From an uncultured Collinsella sp. (lineage in GTDB: Bacteria > Actinomycetota > Coriobacteriia > Coriobacteriales > Coriobacteriaceae): a stretch of 8,821 nucleotides of DNA. The position numbers and the translations under genes are program-made. The notes below the pieces were generated by a model, which was not told where the DNA came from, searched no databases, and was given only the letters and a program-made list of their open reading frames with translations. Location: contig CABRIF010000097.1 in the NCBI GenBank assembly GCA_902470925.1, forward strand, positions 1 to 8,821, in the 5' to 3' direction. Below are positions 1 through 8,821 of the stretch, one piece after another. How positions within the stretch are numbered: position 1 is the first letter of the stretch; each line of letters starts with the position of its first letter.

Positions 1-1074
<1,074 letters not shown>

Positions 1075-1081
1075 GGGTTCG

Positions 1082-1087
1082 TCCTTT
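1082..1087 (-). promoter_or_regulatory. Ribosome binding site of argG
   Basis: The minus strand reads AAAGGA, followed by CGAACCC and the ATG at 1074. This is a good Shine-Dalgarno match at a normal 7-nt distance, and it supports the chosen argG start. Confidence 0.7.
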
Positions 1088-1126
1088 CAGGCGCGGGTGA
1101 ACGGGCGAGCCCAACTGATGGGTAGC

Positions 1127-1147
1127 GCTTGCAGCTTCGATGCAGGC
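1127..1147. repeat. Small inverted repeat upstream of argG
   Basis: Arms 1127-1133 (GCTTGCA) and 1141-1147 (TGCAGGC) pair over 7 positions with one G-T, around a 7-nt loop. An 8-bp palindrome GGCATGCC (1145-1152) abuts it. ArgR sites in some actinobacteria are palindromes rich in TGCAT, so an ArgR operator is conceivable. The match to any published consensus is poor, so this is only a candidate. Confidence 0.25.
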
Positions 1148-1196
1148 ATGCCGCTTCGCGAACACGGCAAACACGCGGGATATTGCTTTGGTCATC

Positions 1197-1236
1197 AAAA
1201 ACCCGACGCGCATACACTCAGTTGGACTCTGTCGGG
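1197..1236 (-). terminator. Terminator-like hairpin in the argG leader
   Basis: On the minus strand CCCGAC (1236-1231) can pair perfectly with GTCGGG (1207-1202), directly followed by five T (1201-1197). The loop is long (23 nt) and the stem only 6 bp, so this is a weak intrinsic terminator. An adjoining upstream hairpin GGAGGCAC-TTG-GTGCCCCC (1252-1234) shares its outer CCC (1234-1236) with the terminator arm. Its inner 5 bp remain compatible with the terminator, so the two are only partly exclusive. The position inside a gap before a biosynthetic gene, overlapping the end of a short ORF, is what an attenuator looks like. It could equally be the plain terminator of an upstream small transcript. 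Confidence 0.4.
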
Positions 1237-1361
1237 GGCACCAAGTGCCTCCATACGGGCAGAGACAACGAGTTATCGTCGTCGGGAGATTGCGCGCTGG
1301 CGTCGGAGGGCGGCATCGGCAGCGTCCTGGCATACGAGAACGGCTTGAGCCGCACCCTCAT
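1218..1361 (-). CDS. Possible 47-residue leader peptide or small protein upstream of argG
   Basis: An ATG-TGA ORF of 47 codons begins MRVRLKPFSYARTLPMPPSD and ends VPPTESN. I do not recognise it and see no membrane segment or domain. GC is about 85% at third positions against about 59% and 54% at first and second positions (hand counts), the pattern of real genes in a GC-rich genome. Against it, there is no clear Shine-Dalgarno sequence: the nearest purine run (AAGGGG) is about 28 nt upstream. Three of its four Arg codons are AGG (codons 2, 12 and 38; codon 4 is CGG), whereas the visible argG has no AGG. Its last codons run through the 5' arm of the terminator-like hairpin and its TGA lies in the loop, so translation would affect that hairpin. 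It may be a leader peptide for arginine-dependent attenuation, an unrelated small protein, or a chance ORF. Confidence 0.33.
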   Translation of the reverse strand: MRVRLKPFSYARTLPMPPSDASAQSPDDDNSLSLPVWRHLVPPTESN

Positions 1362-1425
1362 ATGTAGCCAGCAGCTGTGCCACGCAGTACCCCTTCACCT
1401 TTCAGCAAACGCAATCTAATAATCC

Positions 1426-1458
1426 GTGAACGGTATGTATCGCTCGGTAAACGGTATG
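1426..1458. repeat. Tandem 12-bp direct repeat, possible operator
   Basis: GTGAACGGTATG (1426-1437) and GTAAACGGTATG (1447-1458) differ at one base and are offset by exactly 21 bp, two turns of B-DNA, so both copies face the same side of the helix. A partial match, GTGAACGG, occurs at 1097-1104 just upstream of the argG ribosome site. The pair lies downstream of the possible promoter at 1487-1514. This layout suits cooperative binding of a regulator, but which one is unknown and I recognise no consensus. Confidence 0.5.
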
Positions 1459-1486
1459 GCTTCACATCCGATTCACGTTGCACGCT

Positions 1487-1514
1487 ATACTACCCTAAAG
1501 TGAGCGCAGCGCAA
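1487..1514 (-). promoter_or_regulatory. Possible promoter driving the argG leader
   Basis: On the minus strand TTGCGC (1514-1509) and TAGTAT (1492-1487) are separated by 16 bp, acceptable for a vegetative sigma factor, although both boxes are imperfect. The local sequence is more AT-rich than its surroundings. The plus strand also reads TATACT here (1486-1491) but has no gene to serve. Transcription would begin near 1480 and give argG a leader of about 400 nt. Confidence 0.25.
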
Positions 1515-1631
1515 GCGAGAATCTCAACATTTCTACTTTGTTACAACGCGAGGGACAGCACGGCGCCCAGGCGCATACGCGCCGCTGACGAGCACGGCTC
1601 CACCTGCACCCGCCAACGGCGCGCCTCTTAC

Positions 1632-3845
1632 CTACTTTCCAAAACGGGCGCCCGAGCGCTTCCTGCCATCTCCGAATGCCGAGCCCTTGCGCGCGCCGGC
1701 GCGCAGCGCAGCGATGACATCGTCCTCGGACGTGCCCTCCAGCGTTGCCTTGAGATGCACCAGCACATCGCGGAGTCGCGCTGCCTCCTCGAAGTCCATC
1801 GCCTCCGAAGCGGCGCGCATATCGTCCTCCATGGTCGCCACCATGCGCTGCAGCTCGTCGTGGGGCAGCTCCGAGAGCTCCTCGGCCAGCTTCGCCCCTG
1901 CCGTCACGCCGTCATCCGACGCACCTTGAGCCGGCGAGAAGAAGACGCCGTCCTCGCGCTCCTTGGACCCCACGTTCTCCTGCGCCTCGGCGATAAAACT
2001 CGAGATGTCGTTGATGGCTTTGCGCACCGTCTGCGGCTCGATGCCGTGGTCCTCGTTGAACTTCATCTGGATGGCTCGGCGGCGACCCGTCTCCTCGATC
2101 GCCTCGCGCATGGAATCGGTCACCGTGTCGGCATACATGACGACCTCGCCCTGCGCGTTGCGCGCCGCACGGCCGATCGTCTGGATCAGCGAACGGCGGT
2201 TGCGCAGGAAGCCCTCTTTGTCGGCATCCAGGATGGCCACGAGCGACACCTCGGGCAGGTCGAGTCCCTCGCGCAGCAGGTTGATGCCCACGAGGACGTC
2301 GATCTTGCCGCGTCGCAGGTCGCGCAGGATCTCTACGCGATCCATCGTGGCGGTATCGGAGTGCATGTAGTTCACGCGTATGCCGGCGTCCAGCAAGTGA
2401 TCGGTCAGGTCCTCCGCCATGCGCTTGGTGAGCGTCGTCACCAGCACGCGCTCATGGCGCGCCACGCGCTCGCGGATCTCGTCCTGCAGGTCATCAATCT
2501 GTCCATGGACCGGGCGCACGTCGATCTTGGGGTCGAGCAGGCCCGTGGGACGGATGATCTGTTCCACGTCGTTTTGGCTCACGCGCAGCTCATAGTCACC
2601 CGGCGTGGCGCTCACGTAGATGAACTGCGGGATACGGGCCTCGAACTCATCGAAGCGCAGCGGGCGGTTGTCGAGCGCACTCGGCAGGCGGAACCCGTGC
2701 TCCACCAGCGTCACCTTGCGCGAGCGGTCCCCTTCATGCATGCCGCGGATCTGCGGCACCGTCACATGGCTCTCGTCGATGATGCACAGCATGTCCTTGG
2801 GGAAGTAGTCGATCAGCGTGAACGGCGGCTCGCCGGGCTTGCGGCCATCCAGATGGCGCGAGTAGTTCTCGATTCCCGTGCAGAAGCCCATGGTCTCGAG
2901 CATCTCCAGGTCGTAGTCGGTGCGCTGCTGCAGGCGCTGGGCTTCCAGCAGCTTGTCTTCGGCCTTGAGCTCGGCCACTCGCTTCTCGCACTCCTCCTCG
3001 ATGGATTTCAACGCGGCGGTCACCTTGGGTTTCTCCGTCACGTAATGCGATGCCGGCCACACCGGAATCGCGTCGTACTCACGCGTGATCTCACCGGTCA
3101 CCTCGTCGATCTCGGCAATGAGCTCAACCTCGTCGCCGAAGAACTCGAATCTGAGCGGGTGCTCGGCATAGGGCGGGAACACGTCCACCACGTCGCCGCG
3201 CACGCGAAACGTCCCTCGTGCCAGATCGTAATCATTGCGATCATATTGGATGTCGATGAGCGCATGGATGAAATCGTCGCGCTCCAGCGGGACCTTCTTG
3301 TCCACATTGGGGGCCAAGCCCGCGTAGTCCTCCGGCGAGCCGATGCCGTAGATGCAGCTCACGCTCGCCACCACGATCACATCGCGCCGCGACAGCAGCG
3401 AAGCAGTCGCCTGATGGCGCAGCATCTCGACCTCCTCGTTGATGGAGGAGTCCTTCTCGATATAGGTATCCGACTGCGGCACGTAGGCCTCGGGCTGATA
3501 GTAATCGTAGTAGGAGACGAAGTAGACGACCGCGTTGTTGGGGAAGAACTCCTTGAGCTCGCTGGCGAGCTGCGCGGCGAGCGTCTTGTTGGGCGCCATG
3601 ACCAGCGTGGGCTTGCCGAGCGCCTCGATGGTTTTGGCCATGGTGAACGTCTTGCCCGACCCGGTTACGCCCAGCAGCACCTGATAGCGATCGCCGTCCT
3701 CAACGCCTGCGACAAGCGACGCGATCGCCTCGGGCTGGTCGCCCGACGGCTCGAAGGGCGACACCACCTTAAAGGCGGCATCCTGGCCGGCCACACCGAA
3801 ACGCTTGAGCTCCCCGCCAACGCGCTGGACTTCGAAGTCGGCCAT
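1632..3845 (-). CDS. uvrB: Excinuclease ABC subunit B
   Basis: UvrB is the damage-verifying DNA helicase-like subunit of nucleotide excision repair; it is loaded by UvrA and then recruits UvrC for incision. At 737 residues it is slightly longer than the usual 660-720, owing to an N-terminal extension of about 25 residues and an acidic linker before the C-terminus. Visible motifs are Walker A GVTGSGKT (59-66), the tyrosine-rich beta-hairpin SYYDYYQPEAYVP (111-123) that inserts between DNA strands, the DEAD-type box DESH (357-360), SATP (412-414 onward), GINLLREGLDLPEVSL (520-535) and the arginine-finger motif QTIGRAARN (555-563). A C-terminal UVR domain (about 660-698, with EAMDFEEAARLRD) binds UvrC. 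GGAGGG (3855-3860 on the minus strand) ends 9 nt before the ATG and supports this start. Only 16 nt separate it from the transglycosylase stop, so it is probably cotranscribed with slt and coaE. No key residue appears missing. uvrA is not in the window. Confidence 0.98.
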   Translation of the reverse strand: MADFEVQRVGGELKRFGVAGQDAAFKVVSPFEPSGDQPEAIASLVAGVEDGDRYQVLLGVTGSGKTFTMAKTIEALGKPTLVMAPNKTLAAQLASELKEFFPNNAVVYFVSYYDYYQPEAYVPQSDTYIEKDSSINEEVEMLRHQATASLLSRRDVIVVASVSCIYGIGSPEDYAGLAPNVDKKVPLERDDFIHALIDIQYDRNDYDLARGTFRVRGDVVDVFPPYAEHPLRFEFFGDEVELIAEIDEVTGEITREYDAIPVWPASHYVTEKPKVTAALKSIEEECEKRVAELKAEDKLLEAQRLQQRTDYDLEMLETMGFCTGIENYSRHLDGRKPGEPPFTLIDYFPKDMLCIIDESHVTVPQIRGMHEGDRSRKVTLVEHGFRLPSALDNRPLRFDEFEARIPQFIYVSATPGDYELRVSQNDVEQIIRPTGLLDPKIDVRPVHGQIDDLQDEIRERVARHERVLVTTLTKRMAEDLTDHLLDAGIRVNYMHSDTATMDRVEILRDLRRGKIDVLVGINLLREGLDLPEVSLVAILDADKEGFLRNRRSLIQTIGRAARNAQGEVVMYADTVTDSMREAIEETGRRRAIQMKFNEDHGIEPQTVRKAINDISSFIAEAQENVGSKEREDGVFFSPAQGASDDGVTAGAKLAEELSELPHDELQRMVATMEDDMRAASEAMDFEEAARLRDVLVHLKATLEGTSEDDVIAALRAGARKGSAFGDGRKRSGARFGK

Positions 3846-3861
3846 ACTCTCGTTCCCTCCC

Positions 3862-4446
3862 CTATTGGAATGCGCTCGGATACAGCTCTCGATACCGCCC
3901 GAGCGCCATATTCACACGCACCAGATACGCCTGCGTTTCGGGAAACGTGATCGCGCTGTGCAGCGGCGAGTCGGCGCTCGTCCAGTCGTCAACGTTGCCC
4001 ATGCCCGCATTATAGGCCGCAATCGCCTTATCCGTGGCACCGTTGAAGTAATCAAGCAGATAGGCCAGGTAGGCGCAACCGAATTCAATATTGGTGGCAG
4101 GGTCGAGCAAATCGTCTGCCGAATAGGTCGAAGCGTTCACCAGGCCCTTGTCGACCATATCCTGAGCCGTCTCAGGCATGAGCTGCATGAGACCCTGGGC
4201 GCCCTTGTGCGAGGACGCCTCGGGGTCCCAGTTCGATTCCGCTCGAATCACCGCGGCAACCAGGTACGGATCCACCCCATGGGCAGCGCTCGACGCGGCG
4301 ATCTCGGACTCATACCGGAGCGGATACATGCTACGGAACAGCAGCGCCGGCCCGAATGAGTAGATGAACGAGATGACACCGAGCACCAGCACGCAAGCGA
4401 GCGGCAGCGTCCGATACCACGCCAGCAAGCGCGTTCGCCTACGCAT
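3862..4446 (-). CDS. Membrane-anchored lytic transglycosylase (SLT/GH23 fold)
   Basis: The 194-residue protein has a basic N-terminus (MRRRTRLLAW), one hydrophobic segment at about 13-33 that should anchor it or act as an uncleaved signal, and a short stem, then a soluble-lytic-transglycosylase domain from about 47 to the end. Such enzymes cut the MurNAc-GlcNAc bond of peptidoglycan outside the membrane, leaving 1,6-anhydro ends. The catalytic glutamate is E70 in VIRAESNWDP. GLMQLMPETA (85-94), DPATNIEFGCAYL (115-127), AIAAYNAGMGNV (141-152) and FPETQAYLVRV (168-178) are the classic family motifs in order. The frame stays open upstream to 4827, but that stretch is antisense-like noise within coaE. 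The ATG at 4446 precedes a proper signal-anchor and overlaps the coaE stop as ATGCGTAG, pointing to translational coupling. From memory, coaE next to an SLT gene is also common in clostridia. The biological role is probably wall remodelling, inferred only from the fold. Confidence 0.93.
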   Translation of the reverse strand: MRRRTRLLAWYRTLPLACVLVLGVISFIYSFGPALLFRSMYPLRYESEIAASSAAHGVDPYLVAAVIRAESNWDPEASSHKGAQGLMQLMPETAQDMVDKGLVNASTYSADDLLDPATNIEFGCAYLAYLLDYFNGATDKAIAAYNAGMGNVDDWTSADSPLHSAITFPETQAYLVRVNMALGRYRELYPSAFQ

Positions 4447-5077
4447 GGGCGGCCGCCTCGTGTGCCATGTCGATGCCGCGCTCGGCAAGCCACTGGTCAA
4501 GCGCGTCCTGGAGCTCGCACTCGGTCCCCGTGTTGAGAATGACCGTGCGGGCGAGCGCGCAGAGCTCATCCTCACTCGGTTGCACGTCGGCACGCCGGTC
4601 AAAATCGGCAGCGTCCATTCCGCGATCGAGGGCCCGCTGGCGTCGCAGCGAGCGAGGAGCGGAGACGGCAAGCACCTCATCGGCAAGACCGAACGCCTCC
4701 GTGCATGAGGCGGCGGCCGAAACCTCCACCACGGCAAGCTGCGCGGAAGGCGCAACGGTCGAACAGCACTGAGGCGGCAGAATACGCAGAGCGAGTTGCT
4801 CGAACAGCGGCGGATGGACAATGGCATTCAAACAAGCGATCGCCTCGGGCGTCACAAAAGCGCGCTCGGCTAACACAGGCGTACGCAGCGAACCATCGGC
4901 GGCGAGCACATCCCATCCGAACGCGTCGGCCACCTCCATCACCAAGGGGGATCCTGGGATATAGAGGTCTTTCGCCATGCGGTCCAAATCAAGATGAAGC
5001 GCCCCGCGGGCAGCCAAGTACCGGGCAGCGGAAGACTTTCCGCTTGCGATGTTGCCGATAAGAAAAACGGTGTACAC
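4439..5077 (-). CDS. coaE: Dephospho-CoA kinase (divergent)
   Basis: CoaE phosphorylates the ribose 3'-OH of dephospho-CoA, the last step of coenzyme A synthesis. The 212-residue length fits the family (about 200). The N-terminus VYTVFLIGNIASGKS carries a P-loop GNIASGKS at residues 8-15, where most CoaE proteins have GGIGSGKS preceded by GLT. HLDLD (28-32) stands where DAD is usual, YIPGSPLV (39-46), FGWDVLAADGSLRT (53-66), LNAIVHPPLFEQL (83-95), RRQRALDRGMD (145-155) and VILNTGT (179-185) align with family landmarks. The usual PLLxE segment after the HP motif is not recognisable (VSAAASCTE instead). Start chosen: GTG at 5077, with GGAGG (5083-5087) five nt upstream and the family-typical short lead to the P-loop. 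An in-frame GTG at 5095 would add six residues (MPVEDA) but lacks a ribosome site. The stop overlaps the next gene by 8 nt. It is the first gene after the rRNA terminators. Confidence 0.9.
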   Translation of the reverse strand: MYTVFLIGNIASGKSSAARYLAARGALHLDLDRMAKDLYIPGSPLVMEVADAFGWDVLAADGSLRTPVLAERAFVTPEAIACLNAIVHPPLFEQLALRILPPQCCSTVAPSAQLAVVEVSAAASCTEAFGLADEVLAVSAPRSLRRQRALDRGMDAADFDRRADVQPSEDELCALARTVILNTGTECELQDALDQWLAERGIDMAHEAAAHA

Positions 5078-5082
5078 GGCAT

Positions 5083-5087
5083 CCTCC
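5083..5087 (-). promoter_or_regulatory. Ribosome binding site deciding the coaE start
   Basis: Minus-strand GGAGG is followed by ATGCC and GTG (5077). The ATG within this spacer (5082-5080) is out of frame with coaE. The spacing of 5 nt favours GTG 5077 over the in-frame GTG at 5095. No convincing promoter for coaE is visible; TATGTA at 5110-5115 on the minus strand is a weak -10 candidate without a good -35. Confidence 0.6.
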
Positions 5088-5133
5088 ACAGGCACATCGA
5101 AAGCGGGGCTACATACTTCCTCACAATAGCGCT

Positions 5134-5152
5134 AAAGGGCCCGCGGGCCCCT
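5134..5152 (-). terminator. Third hairpin of the rRNA terminator zone
   Basis: The minus strand reads AGGGGCC-CGCG-GGCCCTT plus a further T, a 7-bp stem (one G-T) followed by TTTAG. It lies immediately downstream of a better T-tract terminator, as a back-up. Confidence 0.55.
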
Positions 5153-5183
5153 GAAAAAGCGGAAGGCCCCGCGGGACCCCCCG
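5153..5183 (-). terminator. Main intrinsic terminator of the rRNA operon
   Basis: On the minus strand CGGGGGGTCC (5183-5174), loop CGCG and GGGCCTTCCG (5169-5160) form a 10-bp stem that includes some G-T pairs, followed by TTTTT (5158-5154) and C. A strong GC stem plus T tract 64-94 nt after the 5S end is the normal way to end an rRNA transcript. Confidence 0.85.
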
Positions 5184-5191
5184 AAATAGCA

Positions 5192-5214
5192 GAGGGGGCC
5201 CCGAAGGGCCCCTC
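5192..5214 (-). terminator. First hairpin of the rRNA terminator zone
   Basis: The minus strand reads GAGGGGCCC-TTCG-GGG(C)CCCCTC, a 9-bp stem with one bulged C and a stable UUCG-type loop, followed by TGCTATTTC. The T content is weak, so it may be a pause or processing hairpin preceding the main terminator. A further CCCCC-TTGAC-GGGGG hairpin (5221-5235) sits between it and 5S. Confidence 0.5.
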
Positions 5215-5246
5215 GACGCGCCCCCTTGACGGGGGAGCCGTCCACC

Positions 5247-5363
5247 GGTCAGCGGCGCCCTGGCCTCCCACGGGCTGACCCCGCAGTACTCTCGGCGCTC
5301 GGCGGCTTAGCTTCCGGGTTCGGAACGGGACCGGGCGTGCCCCGCCTGCTCTGGCCGCTGACC
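5247..5363 (-). rRNA. rrf: 5S ribosomal RNA
   Basis: The transcript begins GGTCAGCGGC and ends GCCGCTGACC, giving a perfect terminal helix and a 117-nt molecule (family 115-120). The internal stretch GTCCCGTTCCGAACCCGGAAG followed by CTAAGCC is the conserved 5S loop-B/C region, and GAGAGTACTGC near the 3' half is also typical. The ends were chosen from the helix. Pairing continues outward five more bases on each side (5242-5246 with 5364-5368), probably a precursor stem. It is the last gene of the rRNA operon. Confidence 0.93.
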
Positions 5364-5548
5364 GGTGGGCGGCTCCCGCCTGCTCGAGGCGGGGCCCACC
5401 TGCCGGTGCCCGACGGCGCGCCCTGAGGGCCGCACAGCGACTTCGCGAGGCTCGCGCGGGAGGGAAGGCTTCAATCGGGGACCGCCGTGCGGGCGGGGGC
5501 CCGCGCTGCGGCGATTCGAGATCCATGCGGGGATCGCGCTGGATGCGG
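5364..5548 (-). other. 23S-5S spacer
   Basis: About 185 nt without a tRNA gene or ORF of note. It is very GC-rich with several short inverted repeats, for example GATCC-ATGCGG-GGATC (5520-5535). The stretch 5491-5508 is complementary to part of the 16S-23S spacer (8578-8594) and may form the lower part of the 23S processing stem. Confidence 0.8.
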
Positions 5549-8526
<2,978 letters not shown>

Positions 8527-8821
8527 CCCCGCGGACGTGCCGCGGGGCGCGTGCCCACAAGTTCAAACCTTCTGCCACAGGCGGGTCCCCGCCCGGGGAG
8601 CTGAACCCCGGGCGGTCCCACTCATCTGTGCAGACGACTCACGTCGTTCTCTTTCTGCTTCAATATATAGATGGGTTTCGGTGCACCCCCTCCCGGGGGT
8701 GCCGATCGAATCGATTTCGTCTTCTCTCTCGCGCCACCGTGGATTCGGTGGCGCCTCGTCGCTATGCGGCTCTCAAGGTGCGCGGGGTCGGACCCCGGGC
8801 GCCTTGAGAGCCGCATAGCGA
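8527..8821 (-). other. 16S-23S internal transcribed spacer, incomplete
   Basis: The 295 nt upstream of 23S on the minus strand contain no tRNA-Ile or tRNA-Ala; any tRNA would have to lie off the contig. The segment CCTTGAGAGCCGCATAGCG resembles the TTGAGAAC-type motif of Gram-positive spacers. Strong hairpins (plus coordinates): 8525-8549 (10-bp arms CGCCCCGCGG/CCGCGGGGCG, loop ACGTG) touching the 23S 5' end; 8589-8615 (10-bp arms, loop AGCTGAA); 8683-8702 (8-bp arms, loop TCCC); 8731-8754 (9-bp arms GCGCCACCG/CGGTGGCGC); and 8759-8821 (separate entry). Between 8640 and 8680 the sequence is relatively AT-rich. The 16S gene is not in the window. Confidence 0.85.
8759..8821. repeat. 63-nt near-perfect palindrome at the contig end
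   Basis: The outer arms 8759-8778 and 8802-8821 are exact reverse complements over 20 bp. Pairing continues inward around a centre at 8790, with only two non-matching positions (8779/8801 and 8782/8798), so 29 of 31 positions match. The innermost part is CGGGGTC-G-GACCCCG. The outer edge coincides with the last base of the contig, so the real arm may be longer. It could be a genuine spacer hairpin (processing signal) or a fold-back artefact at an assembly end. Confidence 0.85.

Larger units (their letters stand above)
1075..1631 (-). other. Long uvrB-argG intergenic region / probable argG leader
   Basis: This 557-nt stretch between uvrB and argG has no ORF resembling a known family, no tRNA and no insertion sequence that I can see. 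Going downstream on the minus strand it contains: a weak stem GGCGC-ATAC-GCGCC at 1570-1583 without a T tract, so not a convincing uvrB terminator; a possible promoter (1487-1514); a tandem 12-bp repeat (1426-1458); a 47-codon ORF (1218-1361); a terminator-like hairpin (1197-1236); and a small TGCA-rich inverted repeat (1127-1147) 53-73 nt before the argG start. If the promoter is right, the argG mRNA has a leader of about 400 nt, long enough for transcript-level control. The last 120 nt before argG hold nothing else I recognise. Confidence 0.5.

Noticed and set aside
1231..1252. T-box riboswitch (TTGGTGCC resembles the TGGNACC core)
   Set aside because: The element sits in a simple hairpin loop and not in a 7-nt bulge. 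The full GGGTGGNACCGCG core is missing, and no stem I with an AGTA specifier loop could be found upstream.
1461..1491. Plus-strand promoter (TTCACA ... TATACT, 19-bp spacer)
   Set aside because: There is no plus-strand gene downstream; it would transcribe only antisense to uvrB.
1377..3950. 857-codon open frame on the plus strand
   Set aside because: It lies antisense to uvrB, a clear complete gene. Its sequence is His/Arg/Val-rich with no domain and reflects the codon bias of the opposite strand.
4447..4827. N-terminal extension of the transglycosylase frame to 321 residues
   Set aside because: The extra 127 codons lie inside coaE in another frame and show no conserved sequence. The ATG at 4446 leads into a proper signal-anchor segment.
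8527..8821. tRNA gene in the 16S-23S spacer
   Set aside because: The GGTTCAGCTCCCC stretch looks like part of a T arm but belongs to a plain 10-bp hairpin. No acceptor stem, anticodon arm or CCA context fits.

Overview
The window looks like one complete short-read contig from a GC-rich bacterium. All supported genes lie on the minus strand. The actinobacterial-style GC-rich rRNA, high third-position GC, a UvrB with an N-terminal extension and the gene set suggest Actinomycetota, probably class Coriobacteriia (Collinsella/Olsenella-like). That placement comes from memory of such sequences and was not tested. Both ends look like assembly breaks: the left end cuts argG, and the right end falls in the 16S-23S spacer, a usual place for rRNA repeats to break an assembly.

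Reading the minus strand from right to left, the window holds: a 16S-23S spacer rich in hairpins and with no visible tRNA (8527-8821, ending in a 63-nt near-perfect palindrome at the contig end); a full 23S rRNA (about 5549-8526); a 23S-5S spacer; a 5S rRNA (5247-5363); and three GC-rich hairpins with T tracts or adjacent positions that act as the rRNA terminator zone (5134-5214). A compact three-gene unit follows: coaE (dephospho-CoA kinase), a small membrane-anchored lytic transglycosylase overlapping coaE by 8 nt, and uvrB 16 nt further on. After a 557-nt gap comes argG (argininosuccinate synthase), whose last ~40 codons are missing. The gap looks like a long argG leader. It holds a possible promoter, a tandem 12-bp repeat spaced exactly 21 bp apart, a 47-codon ORF with coding-like GC3 and AGG arginine codons, and a weak terminator-like hairpin that overlaps the end of that ORF.

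The functions are housekeeping: translation RNA, coenzyme A synthesis, peptidoglycan remodelling, nucleotide excision repair and arginine synthesis. I see no mobile element, CRISPR array, toxin-antitoxin or defence system. The most notable item is a single-base difference in the 23S peptidyl-transferase loop: the universally conserved GGAAAGAC reads GGAGAGAC, which corresponds to A2059G (E. coli numbering), a classical macrolide/lincosamide-resistance change. The second is the argG leader, which could be an arginine-responsive attenuator.
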